Shown here: positions 12,611-20,101 of the stretch, in pieces | Numbering within the stretch: the first letter of the stretch is position 1 | How the letters are laid out: the number at the start of each line of letters is the position of its first letter | Origin: Carnobacterium divergens DSM 20623 | GTDB taxonomy: Bacteria > Bacillota > Bacilli > Lactobacillales > Carnobacteriaceae | DNA length: 64,000 nucleotides | NCBI RefSeq assembly: GCF_000744255.1 | Contig: NZ_JQLO01000001.1 | Coordinates: 1,550,001 to 1,614,000, forward strand | Reading direction: 5' to 3' | The notes under the pieces: model-generated | Databases searched by the model: none | What the model was told of the DNA's origin: nothing | The model's input: only the letters and a program-made list of their open reading frames with translations | Made by a program: the position numbers and the translations under genes

Positions 12611-13135
12611 TTAAATTGGATAAACAGAAACTATAAATCCATTTTTTCCATATGCAATTAAATATTTTTTACCATTCATTAAATATATGGCATTCATTCC
12701 TCTTGAAGATTCTACAATACTTATTGGTTCCTTTTTTAACATATCATAAATGAATTCTGGAATGTTTTTGATACCTCTTTTGGAGAAATCTGCTGCATGA
12801 CGGATTTCAATATGAGTTAGTCCAGCTTTATTATTCCCATACTCTAACCATAATAAATCCTTTGAAGTATTCTTTGTTATCATGACTACATCATCAGGAC
12901 TATATTTCACTCCACTTTTAGAAAGTTCATCTAATAAATCAGATTTTAACAACTTATTAGCCCCACTGGCTTTCTTACCACCCCCTACTTCACTTCCAAC
13001 CTTCCCACTCTTCGGTTTCTTCATCGCCTTCACTGCTTTAGTAGCAACTTTAGCAATCAAATAATCACCCACAAAGGCTCCTGCTAAGTAGGAAACTCCT
13101 TCGTTTTCATAAGTATCGGATAGCCCTTGTCCCAT
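12611..13135 (-). CDS. Orphan LXG toxin tip, BECR-like nuclease (no N-terminal domain)
   Basis: The first 58 residues repeat the end of the shared LXG linker (GMGQGLSDTYENEG through GSEVGGGKKASG). Homology to the other copies begins abruptly near 13150, where a non-homologous sequence with a terminator starts. The unique tip of about 115 residues has LEYGNNKAGLTHIEIRHA, with a Gly-Leu-x-His-Ile-x(3)-His pattern, and ends NGFIVSVYPI. That pattern resembles CDI/phage nuclease tips of the barnase-EndoU-colicin-RelE (BECR) fold; I judge this from memory of the families only. It lacks the LXG domain needed for secretion and has no ribosome site, so it is probably silent. An immunity candidate follows. 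Confidence 0.65.
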   Translation of the reverse strand: MGQGLSDTYENEGVSYLAGAFVGDYLIAKVATKAVKAMKKPKSGKVGSEVGGGKKASGANKLLKSDLLDELSKSGVKYSPDDVVMITKNTSKDLLWLEYGNNKAGLTHIEIRHAADFSKRGIKNIPEFIYDMLKKEPISIVESSRGMNAIYLMNGKKYLIAYGKNGFIVSVYPI

Positions 13136-13205
13136 TCCTTCAAGGATACTATAAAAATCCCCTATCTATATAATTTTTGAATATAAAAATTATTAATATT
13201 TCAAC

Positions 13206-13243
13206 AAGAAAACCAACAATTAATAAAAATTGCTGGTTTTCTT
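13206..13243 (-). terminator. Terminator after second Imm59 gene
   Basis: Near-perfect arms AAGAAAACCAACAATT and ATTGCTGGTTTTCTT enclose a short loop. It lies about 40 bases after the stop at 13284. Confidence 0.7.
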
Positions 13244-13283
13244 TATTGTATAAGATTACTAAACTAAATTTTTATCAATTTTC

Positions 13284-13619
13284 TCATTCTTTATTCCAAA
13301 GTGGTGATGAATAATTAGGAAGTTCACCATTTTTAATTCTGCGTCTATTACTCCTAACCATGTATTCCAAACGATTAATAAACTCTGTTTTTGCCATTGA
13401 AAAATTGTCAAACTCAAATTTACGCCCTAAAATACTAGCTCTATCTGCCAACCCATAAATGAAATATTTTCCATTTTCATATTCAATACGCCATTGCCAT
13501 TCCTCTCGATGTTCTTTTTCTGGATATAATAAAGAGTATCTCAGCGTTTGATATCCCAATGTTTCAATCTCCTGCTCAAGTTCCCATCGCTGTCTATTTA
13601 ATTCTGTTTTATCCATCAT
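13284..13619 (-). CDS. Imm59-family immunity protein (copy B)
   Basis: 111 residues. The family features are LGYQTLRYSLL near the N-terminus, a central WQWRIEYENGKYFIYGLADRAS block and a C-terminal PNYSSPLWNKE. The same pattern occurs in the paralogue at 16102-16452. From memory this is the Imm59 immunity family, which accompanies TNT-type tips. It starts inside the last codons of the TNT tip (ATGA overlap) with AAGGAG upstream, so it can be translated on its own if transcribed. It presumably binds and blocks the NAD-hydrolysing toxin in the cytoplasm. Confidence 0.75.
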   Translation of the reverse strand: MMDKTELNRQRWELEQEIETLGYQTLRYSLLYPEKEHREEWQWRIEYENGKYFIYGLADRASILGRKFEFDNFSMAKTEFINRLEYMVRSNRRRIKNGELPNYSSPLWNKE

Positions 13620-14536
13620 TTAATCTCCTTTATTAAACTTAATTTTTCATACCAATTAACTGTAGTTCCCAGTTCTATTTGCGTTCCTCCACCTGACCCG
13701 AATACCTCAGCAATTGTTCCTTTTTGTGGATTAGCTATATCATCTAAACTAAAACCATAATTTTTCATTGCGTCATCTAACTCGTCTCTAATACTTGAAG
13801 GAAGATTATCATATGCTTTTCGTACTGTTTTTATATTTATGTCTTGAGTAAACTCATACTGATGGTATGTTTTTGCACTTTCTGGATAAGGAAGACCTCT
13901 TGAATTATAATCTAGTAGTTTTCCATTATCTACTGGACTTGTAAAGCGACCTCCCGTATTACCATATCTATCAATAATTTGTCCTTTTTTCAAATTAGCA
14001 TCGTACTTAATCGCATTCCCAAATTTATCTACTATAAATCCATCAGCTTCTGGCCACTTAATATTTCCAAATTCGTCCAAATACTTAGAAGAACGTACCA
14101 GTTCTCCACTCGCTGATTTATATGCAATCTCTCCATTTTCTAGAATTGTTTTTTCAAGTTTAAACCCCTTATCAATCCCACTCGCTTTCTTACCACCCTC
14201 TACTTCACTTCCAACTTTCCCACTCTTCGGTTTCTTCATCGCCTTCACTGCTTTAGTAGCACCTTTAGCAATCAAATAATCACCCACAAAGGCTCCTGCT
14301 AAATAGGAAATTCCTTCGTTTTCATAAGTATCGGATAGCCCTTGTCCCATTCCTTCAAGGATACTAAAGGGATCTTGCCAAACTTTTTTTGCGAATTCTT
14401 TGGCATTTCCCATGCGCTTTTCTGCCCACTTAGGAATTTTCCCAGTAACTTTTCCGTAGACAAAAGCCGTTCCAGCTACGCTATATTCAACTGCTGTTTT
14501 AGCTAATCCTGCAACTCCCTTAACAGAGCTCCACAT
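13616..14536 (-). CDS. Orphan LXG toxin tip with TNT (NAD glycohydrolase) domain, copy B
   Basis: Residues 1-119 repeat the linker of the full-length LXG protein almost exactly (SSVKGVAGLAKTAVEYSVAG through KPKSGKVGSEV). The homology runs 24 further codons upstream in frame (to about 14609) but has no proper start. The unique part, from about residue 125, ends in a TNT domain: KKGQIIDRYGNTGGRFTSP, SRGLPYPESAKTYHQYE and EVFGSGGGTQIELG. The Arg of RGLP and the Gln of GGGTQ match the catalytic Arg and Gln of tuberculosis necrotizing toxin. The family hydrolyses NAD+. With no LXG domain and no ribosome site before MWSS, this is probably a silent cassette. Confidence 0.8.
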   Translation of the reverse strand: MWSSVKGVAGLAKTAVEYSVAGTAFVYGKVTGKIPKWAEKRMGNAKEFAKKVWQDPFSILEGMGQGLSDTYENEGISYLAGAFVGDYLIAKGATKAVKAMKKPKSGKVGSEVEGGKKASGIDKGFKLEKTILENGEIAYKSASGELVRSSKYLDEFGNIKWPEADGFIVDKFGNAIKYDANLKKGQIIDRYGNTGGRFTSPVDNGKLLDYNSRGLPYPESAKTYHQYEFTQDINIKTVRKAYDNLPSSIRDELDDAMKNYGFSLDDIANPQKGTIAEVFGSGGGTQIELGTTVNWYEKLSLIKEIK

Positions 14537-14618
14537 CCCTTTTACAAAATTGACAACCGCTCCGCGATTTTGCTTTTGGGCAGTTGCTAGTAATTTGGTT
14601 AGATTATAAATACAAAAA

Positions 14619-14875
14619 AGGGATGAATAAAATCCAATCCTTTACAATAAACACTATAAAGAAAGTCAATAGACCGCTAAGCTCTCCTAACGTCGCTATT
14701 GACTTTCTTTATTGGGCATGTCTGTTTGTTGGTGCCCGAGGAACTCACTAAATAGCTAGCACTTTGACTTGTTCCTCGAGCCTTTTCAGCATAACATGAC
14801 CACCGTTTGCTTTAACATTTGAATTTGTTCTTTCAAACCTTCTCTACTCCCCCTCAGAATCTAGCAAAATAGCAG
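14619..14875 (-). repeat. Cassette spacer repeat (copy 2)
   Basis: About 257 bases, closely similar to 17457-17711. It contains the hairpin ATAAAGAAAGTCAATAG (14656-14672, 14696-14712) and ends with TCAGAATCTAGCAAAATAGC. It lies between the junction of a tip cassette (just after the codons for LTKLLATAQKQ) and the previous immunity gene. Short broken frames are visible (for example HVMLKRLEEQVK), so it may be the relic of a gene. No intact gene is present from 14610 to 14910. Confidence 0.85.
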
Positions 14876-14910
14876 GTGAAAAACCTATCTTCTTCTCATT
14901 TAAAATTAAA

Positions 14911-15423
14911 TCAAGTGGTAGATTTTATACTTTCATTGAGTTCTGCCCATTCATTATCTGAAAAGCTAGAAAAATCTAAGCCAATAATCTCACTGTCTTC
15001 ATTTAGAAATAAAGATACATGGTTAGACATTTTTACAACAGAATCTATCTTTTCTTTATCTAATTTAAAATATAATTTTTTGTGTTCCCTAGATATTTTA
15101 AAACCAGATTCTTTAGTTATAATCGAATTTTCATCAAAAATATCTGTTTGGAGCACTGGATTTTTTTCTGTATACTCTCCAATAAATAAATTAGAATCTT
15201 CAATATCATTGATGGATGTGAATACTACTTCTACAATTTTCTGTGTAACAGAATTGATTTTAATCTCAACAAATGATTCATGTTCATTAACGAATCTATA
15301 ATAATAAAATTCTCCCAAGCTATACTTATCATCATTTTCTGAAAATGATACTGTGATTGGGACATAATAGTCAACTTCTATATCATCTTTGACTAGTTTA
15401 TCTTCATAACTTTTAATTTTCAT
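14911..15423 (-). CDS. Candidate immunity protein for the unassigned tip
   Basis: 170 residues, soluble, acidic, with no signal or membrane segment and no family I recognise. It has repeated beta-like segments (YYVPITVSFSENDDKYSLG, KINSVTQKIVEVVFTS) and the C-terminal GLDFSSFSDNEWAELNE. It starts 18 bases after the tip that ends at 15442, with a GGAG-type ribosome site. Immunity function is inferred from position only. Confidence 0.55.
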   Translation of the reverse strand: MKIKSYEDKLVKDDIEVDYYVPITVSFSENDDKYSLGEFYYYRFVNEHESFVEIKINSVTQKIVEVVFTSINDIEDSNLFIGEYTEKNPVLQTDIFDENSIITKESGFKISREHKKLYFKLDKEKIDSVVKMSNHVSLFLNEDSEIIGLDFSSFSDNEWAELNESIKSTT

Positions 15424-15441
15424 TATTTACTCCTTTCATAG

Positions 15442-15831
15442 TTAAGGTAGATACACAGCATGTTTAATAACTGGTAATTGTCCTGCTTCTCTAGCCGGAC
15501 TAAATATTAATTCCCAATTACCTATTATTATTTTAGTATTAAATTTTATCCCTGTAGAGGTAGCTTGCTCTACAGCACCTTGAAAACTCCTTAACAATTG
15601 TTGTTCGGTAAGTTTTTGTCCATGAGATAGATTTCGAGTTGAATATTCTACCATGTGCTTGGTTCCATTTGGATTCACCCACAACTTTTTCCCATTAGCA
15701 TTTATTTCAAACGATTTAGGAATAGTAGTTCCTTCTCTTGGAGGTTGTGTACCTTTAATATCATCCCAGACTGTACCTGTAGACCCACTGGCTTTCTTAC
15801 CACTCCCTACTTCACTTCCAACCTTCTCACT
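15442..15831 (-). pseudogene. Orphan toxin tip of unassigned family, joined to an LXG scar
   Basis: The open frame runs from a TAG at 15832-15834 to the stop at 15442 (129 residues) and has no credible start codon. It begins with the last linker codons (EKVGSEVGSGKKASG), then the unique tip with IPKSFEINANGKKLWVNP, NGTKHMVEYS, QQLLRSFQGAVEQA and a C-terminal GNWELIF plus PVIKHAVYLP. The LWVNPNGTKHM pattern recurs, as far as I remember, in uncharacterised C-terminal tips of Gram-positive polymorphic toxins, but I cannot name the fold. Upstream the DNA jumps straight into a 44-base piece of the LXG domain, so most of the gene was deleted. Confidence 0.6.
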
Positions 15832-15835
15832 CTAA

Positions 15836-15879
15836 GGAATCACGTTGTTTTTGTATAATGCTTCCATCTCTTCGTACAG
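15836..15879 (-). pseudogene. 44-base LXG-domain scar
   Basis: Identical or nearly so to 19048-19091 of the intact LXG gene (codons for YEEMEALYKNNVIP). An in-frame TAG marks the junction with the tip at 15831. The scar shows that a second LXG gene once stood here and lost its middle by deletion. Confidence 0.8.
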
Positions 15880-16101
15880 CAGTCTTGATGATTAATTTCT
15901 CGATTGATTATTTTAAACACTTTTTCACTTTTCAAATTTTTATTTAATATACAAAAAACAGTATTAATGATTGTTCACTCACAAATACCATTTCAATAAC
16001 TTTATATTTTCTAGTTAAAATTATTGTACATCAAAGAAGCATTCAGAAAAATCATTTGATTTTTTGTACAATAGATTCAGCAAGTTTTTTTGTTAGATAC
16101 T
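15880..16101. other. Intergenic stretch with terminator-like hairpin
   Basis: It holds a diverged copy (15951-15992) of the hairpin at 11295-11337 (AATACTG with CAGTATT pairing, then T6 on the minus strand) and further sequence similar to 11335-11400 (TTTCTAGTTAAAAT). This hairpin probably terminates the Imm59 copy A transcript. No gene was seen. Confidence 0.6.
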
Positions 16102-16452
16102 TCATTTTTTATTTTCTTGTTCAAGCCATTCTTTTCCCCAAAGAGAACAATCATACTCTGGATTCTCTTCATTTTTGACACTTATACGGTTTATTAAAAT
16201 TCTCCCTTGCATAATATTAAGAAATTTATCAATTGCATCGAAAATATCACTAAATACATGTTTTCCTGCAATGCTTGCTCGGTCAGCTGTCATATATACT
16301 TCATATTTTCCATCAACAAACTCTATTCTAACTTGATACTCTTGCACATTAATATCTTCTCCTGCAAATATTGAATACCTTAATTTCTCATATCCTAATA
16401 GATTAATATCTTCTTCAATTAATGTCCTATACTGTTCTAATTTTTTAGTCAT
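16102..16452 (-). CDS. Imm59-family immunity protein (copy A)
   Basis: 116 residues, a paralogue of the protein at 13284-13619. Shared elements are LGYEKLRYSIF, EYQVRIEFVDGKYEVY, TADRASIAGK and a C-terminal YDCSLWGKEW. The two are clearly diverged while the linkers of their partner toxins are nearly identical, so immunity and tip seem to evolve together. The ATG at 16452 directly follows the tip stop and has AAAGGAG at good distance, so protection can be made even when the tip is not. Confidence 0.75.
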   Translation of the reverse strand: MTKKLEQYRTLIEEDINLLGYEKLRYSIFAGEDINVQEYQVRIEFVDGKYEVYMTADRASIAGKHVFSDIFDAIDKFLNIMQGRILINRISVKNEENPEYDCSLWGKEWLEQENKK

Positions 16453-17373
16453 TTACTTTATCTCCTTTAATATTCCTAATTTTTCATACCAGCTAACAGA
16501 TGTCCCAAACTTGATTTGTGTTCCACCACCGGAACCAAAAACTTCAGATATTATTCCTGATTGAGGGTTAGCCATATTTTCAAAATTGAAATTATAGTCA
16601 CTCATTATCTTTCTTAATTTTTGTTGATCTAACACACTTAAATTATCAAATCCTTGCTGAATATTTTTTATATTAATATCTTTGACAACTTCATATTTAT
16701 GATAATCCATTACACTTTCCGGATATGGTAATCCTCTAGTATCATAAACCAAAGGTTTTCCGTTCTCTAAAGGACTAGTAAAAGTTCCACCAGAATCTCC
16801 ATATCTATCAATAATTTGTCCTTTTTTGATGTTCGCATCCTTCATTATTGCTTTTCCATTAACATCTGTTACAAATCCTTGCTCTTTAGGCCATTTTATA
16901 TTTCCCATATCATCTAAATAATTTGGCGACCTTACTAAAGTACCATCTTTTGCTTTATACGCAATTTCTCCACTATCTAAAGTTATTTTTTGGGGTTTGA
17001 ATTTACCTGTAACTCCACTCGCTTTCTTACCACTCCCTACTTCACTTCCAACTTTCCCACTCTTCGGCTTCTTCATCGCCTTCACTGCTTTAGTAGCACC
17101 TTTAGCAATCAAATAATCACCCACAAAGGCTCCTGCTAAGTAGGAAACTCCTTCGTTTTCATAAGTATCGGATAGCCCTTGTCCCATTCCTTCAAGGATA
17201 CTAAAGGGATCTTGCCAAACTTTTTTTGCGAATTCTTTGGCATTTCCCATGCGCTTTTCTGCCCACTTGGGCATTTTTCCAGTAACTTTCCCGTAGATAA
17301 AAGCCGTTCCAGCTACGCTATATTCAACTGCTGTTTTAGCTAATCCTGCAACTCTCTTAACAGAGCTCCACAT
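16453..17373 (-). CDS. Orphan LXG toxin tip with TNT (NAD glycohydrolase) domain, copy A
   Basis: Same architecture as copy B: about 120 residues of shared linker, then a unique part with KKGQIIDRYGDSGGTFTSP, TRGLPYPESVMDYHKYE and EVFGSGGGTQIKFG. Arg (RGLP) and Gln (GGGTQ), equivalent to the TNT catalytic residues, are present. In-frame homology extends upstream to about 17442 (DPTKLLATTQKQ), preceded by a stop. No start with a ribosome site exists, because the GGG touches the ATG. It appears to be a donor cassette rather than an expressed toxin. Confidence 0.8.
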   Translation of the reverse strand: MWSSVKRVAGLAKTAVEYSVAGTAFIYGKVTGKMPKWAEKRMGNAKEFAKKVWQDPFSILEGMGQGLSDTYENEGVSYLAGAFVGDYLIAKGATKAVKAMKKPKSGKVGSEVGSGKKASGVTGKFKPQKITLDSGEIAYKAKDGTLVRSPNYLDDMGNIKWPKEQGFVTDVNGKAIMKDANIKKGQIIDRYGDSGGTFTSPLENGKPLVYDTRGLPYPESVMDYHKYEVVKDINIKNIQQGFDNLSVLDQQKLRKIMSDYNFNFENMANPQSGIISEVFGSGGGTQIKFGTSVSWYEKLGILKEIK

Positions 17374-17456
17374 CCCTTTTACAAAATTGACAACCGCTCC
17401 GCGATTTTGCTTTTGGGTAGTTGCTAGTAATTTGGTTGGGTCATAAAAAAAAACAG

Positions 17457-17711
17457 GGATGAATAAAGTTCAATCCTTTACAATAGACACTACAAAGAAA
17501 GTCAATAGACTGCTAGGCTCTCCTAACGTCGCTATTGACTTTCTTTATTGGGCATGTGCCTTTATTAGTGCCTGAGGAACTCACGAAATAGCTAGTACCC
17601 TAGTTTGTCCCTTGAGCCTTTTCAGCATAACATGCCCACCGTTTGCTTTAACATTTGAATTTGTTCTTCCATACTTTTTCTACTTCACCCTCAGAATCTA
17701 GCAAAATAGCA
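17457..17711 (-). repeat. Cassette spacer repeat (copy 3)
   Basis: About 255 bases, closely similar to 14619-14875. It includes the hairpin AAAGAAAGTCAATAG (17494-17508) with its complement (17532-17546) and the conserved loop. It sits between the deaminase immunity gene and TNT tip A. No intact gene is present from 17447 to 17742. Confidence 0.85.
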
Positions 17712-17742
17712 GATTAAAAATCCAATTTTTTCATTTAGAGTA

Positions 17743-18120
17743 TTACCCTAGCAGCATGTTTACTCTTAATCTGTATTCTTCATCTTTATCAATCTCAAAA
17801 TTTTGATTACTTAATAATTGATTCAAAACATTAATATCCCAATTATAGGCTGATTGTTCCTCTTCGTTTAAGCCTTCGAGTTTAGATAGATTTTCTTGTC
17901 TCTCTAATAGATAATCTGGTATGAAATTTTCTTTTAAACTTAAAATTGAAAGATTTATCATAACTGATACGTAAACTTTATGACTTTTTTTCATCATTAA
18001 TACAGAGTCTTCAAAAGTTGCGGCTATTGCTTGACTCGGACTAAACCCTTCATCTTCAATAAAATCTTCATAATCTTCTAAAGTTAATTCTTTTGCTTCT
18101 AAATAACTGATTTCGCTCAT
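17743..18120 (-). CDS. Candidate immunity protein for the LXG deaminase
   Basis: 125 residues, all-helical in appearance, strongly acidic, no signal. It begins 8 bases after the LXG stop, with GTAGGTGG before the ATG at 18120. The N-terminal LEDYEDFIEDEGFSPSQAIA pattern is reminiscent of the Imm3 family, but I cannot confirm this by eye. As the only gene directly following the full-length effector, it is the best candidate for its cognate inhibitor. Confidence 0.6.
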   Translation of the reverse strand: MSEISYLEAKELTLEDYEDFIEDEGFSPSQAIAATFEDSVLMMKKSHKVYVSVMINLSILSLKENFIPDYLLERQENLSKLEGLNEEEQSAYNWDINVLNQLLSNQNFEIDKDEEYRLRVNMLLG

Positions 18121-18128
18121 TTTTCCAC

Positions 18129-19589
18129 CTACTTCGTAAATATATTAAGTTCTATATTTGGAAACTTTTTCCTAAATTCTAATATGACATTTGTACAGCT
18201 TTGACACGCTGGTAATTCTGTAAACAAATCTATCTTACCAGAAATATTTGGGTCTTTAATTTTAGATGCTATATCTTCCAAAATTTTAACCTCAGTATCA
18301 TTATATCTTGGAAACTTATCTATGGTGTATGATTCAAAAATTCTATTTTCTGATGAAGGAGAAAAATTACCTAAATCAGCGCCTTTACTATTTGGACCAT
18401 GAATTTTACTATGTGCCATAAACTCATCTGGTAAATCCTTTATTTTAACATCAGCAACAGCCATATTCCCCTGATTTTTCAACTTAGAATTTGGCATTTG
18501 GTTTCTAATATTATCAACCCTATTTTGGAAATTCTCAACTTTTTGTGCTTTGGTAAGTCCACTCGCTTTCTTACCACCTCCTACTTCACTTCCAACCTTC
18601 CCACTCTTCGGCTTCTTCATCGCCTTCACTGCTTTAGTAGCACCTTTAGCAATCAAATAATCACCCACAAAGGCTCCTGCTAAGTAGGAAACTCCTTCGT
18701 TTTCATAAGTATCGGATAGCCCTTGTCCCATTCCTTCAAGGATACTAAAGGGATCTTGCCAAACTTTTTTTGCGAATTCTTTGGCATTTCCCATGCGCTT
18801 TTCTGCCCACTTGGGCATTTTTCCAGTAACTTTCCCGTAGACAAAAGCCGTTCCAGCTACGCTATATTCAACTGCTGTTTTAGCTAATCCTGCAACTCCC
18901 TTAACAGAGCTCCACATCCCTTTTACAAAATTGACAACCGCTCCGCGATTTTGCTTTTGGGCAGTTGCTAGTAATTTGGCAGGATCCAGATAAGTCTCCA
19001 TTTTTTCTTTAGCTGTTTTGACGTACTCATCATCCGTATTTTCAAAAGGAATCACGTTGTTTTTGTATAATGCTTCCATCTCTTCGTACAACGGCAGTAA
19101 GTTTTTTGTAAAGTACTGAATCATGTCTTTTTGCATGGAACGTGCGGTGGCTCCATTTGCTTTTTGGCGCTTAACCTTGTCCTTATCCGTTTCTAAAGGA
19201 TTGTGGAATTCAAAAGGAATTCCTGGATAGGTTTGTTGGATGGTGGAGGTGGCGCTTTGAATTTGTTTTAGGTTAAACCAAATGTCGTTGCGACTCACAC
19301 GAACTTGCGTACCTCGATTGTTTGGATGGATGTAAGTCTCCATATCTGTTGCATAGTTTGAAAAAATTGAATGCAGGGTTTGAATTTCTTTTTTTTGACC
19401 GGCTAATTGAGATTCAATCTTTTTGCGGCTTGCTTCTAATGCAATGAATGCTTCTCCGTCTTGACTGGCGAGCATTTGTTGATTTTGTTTAATTGTTTTT
19501 TCAATATCTGTCAGTGCCGTTAAATAGCTGTTCAGCTTACCGATTAATTCATCTAATGTTCCGTAATTAATGCGAATGTCTCGTTTCAT
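18129..19589 (-). CDS. LXG-domain type VII effector with deaminase-like tip
   Basis: 486 residues, the only intact LXG protein here. Residues 1 to about 200 are the helical LXG domain (start MKRDIRINYGTLDELIGKL, with AAGGAGGTGG before the ATG), which docks small helper proteins for export by the T7SSb machinery. Residues about 203-345 are the shared hydrophobic linker with AGAFVGDYLIAKGATKA. The tip (about 350-486) has MAVADVKIKDLPDEFMAHS, YNDTEVKILEDIA with a likely catalytic Glu, and LPACQSCTNVILEFRKKFP with the P-x-C-x-x-C zinc motif of the deaminase fold. This matches the BURPS668_1122-type toxin deaminases (PF14424). The substrate, nucleic acid or nucleotide, is not predictable. It is co-transcribed with three upstream partner genes. 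Confidence 0.85.
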   Translation of the reverse strand: MKRDIRINYGTLDELIGKLNSYLTALTDIEKTIKQNQQMLASQDGEAFIALEASRKKIESQLAGQKKEIQTLHSIFSNYATDMETYIHPNNRGTQVRVSRNDIWFNLKQIQSATSTIQQTYPGIPFEFHNPLETDKDKVKRQKANGATARSMQKDMIQYFTKNLLPLYEEMEALYKNNVIPFENTDDEYVKTAKEKMETYLDPAKLLATAQKQNRGAVVNFVKGMWSSVKGVAGLAKTAVEYSVAGTAFVYGKVTGKMPKWAEKRMGNAKEFAKKVWQDPFSILEGMGQGLSDTYENEGVSYLAGAFVGDYLIAKGATKAVKAMKKPKSGKVGSEVGGGKKASGLTKAQKVENFQNRVDNIRNQMPNSKLKNQGNMAVADVKIKDLPDEFMAHSKIHGPNSKGADLGNFSPSSENRIFESYTIDKFPRYNDTEVKILEDIASKIKDPNISGKIDLFTELPACQSCTNVILEFRKKFPNIELNIFTK

Positions 19590-19601
19590 TATCCCACCTC
19601 C

Positions 19602-19808
19602 TTAAGAAAATGTATAGTCGGAAAGGGAAGATTTAGCCTGTGTACACACACGGACCATTTGATTTGTGATTTCTTCCATCGTATCTCGTTCATAGGCATT
19701 TTCAAAATCCATTTCTGAAAAGTTTTTTTTGATCGCTTTGATACAATCATCAATTGCATCTCGTTGGGTTTCAACATAATTTAAACAATGGCTTCGACTT
19801 GCTCGCAT
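19602..19808 (-). CDS. Small helical LXG partner protein
   Basis: 68 residues, mostly helical and charged, with no signal. The ATG at 19808 overlaps the stop of the preceding gene (TAATG), a sign of translational coupling, and the LXG gene starts 12 bases after its stop. Small helical proteins in this position (Lap proteins of LXG operons) bind the LXG domain for secretion. I cannot assign a named DUF by eye. Confidence 0.65.
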   Translation of the reverse strand: MRASRSHCLNYVETQRDAIDDCIKAIKKNFSEMDFENAYERDTMEEITNQMVRVCTQAKSSLSDYTFS

Positions 19809-20101
19809 TAGCTCTTTTCACCTGCCAATCGTTGATCTTCTTCCCTCATAGTTGTTACAGCTAAATCTAAGGCTTTGATATAACCTGTTAAATTTTTTTG
19901 TAGGGTAGGTGCTTTGGTGTCTTTCATACTGTTTAGTTGCTTTTGCATTTCAGTTGCAAAGTCTGAGTTAAACGAATCAAGGGCATTGGCCATCGATTCG
20001 ATAAATTTTTGGTTGTACTCTGAAAAAACAGCTGAATCAGCCTTTAAATGATCTCGATTTTGTATAAGTACATCTGTGTCGTACAAAATTTTATCCGCCA
20101 T
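19808..20101 (-). CDS. WXG100-like helical LXG partner protein
   Basis: 97 residues from the ATG at 20101 (MADKILYDTDVLIQ), which follows AAAGGAAG at 8 bases. Two long amphipathic helices meet near residue 45 at LDSFNSDFATEM, where WXG100 proteins have W-x-G. It overlaps the end of the DUF4176 gene and is coupled to the next gene. It is probably an LXG-associated (Lap-type) export partner. Confidence 0.65.
   Translation of the reverse strand: MADKILYDTDVLIQNRDHLKADSAVFSEYNQKFIESMANALDSFNSDFATEMQKQLNSMKDTKAPTLQKNLTGYIKALDLAVTTMREEDQRLAGEKS

Noticed and set aside
14876-15301. Plus-strand open frame of 141 residues
   Set aside because: Antisense to the 170-residue candidate immunity gene, which has a good ribosome site and fits the cassette layout.
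15442-15684. Tip read as an independent 80-residue protein from a TTG
   Set aside because: The TTG has no ribosome site and lies inside the tip; the frame runs back through linker codons to a TAG, so it is a truncated cassette.
11476-17711. Spacer repeats as a CRISPR array
   Set aside because: Repeats are 255 bases or partial, spaced by kilobases, with genes between; no short regular repeat-spacer pattern exists anywhere in the window.
11476-17711. Spacer repeats as an insertion sequence or MITE
   Set aside because: Only the internal hairpin is inverted; no terminal inverted repeats at the block ends, target duplications or transposase were seen.
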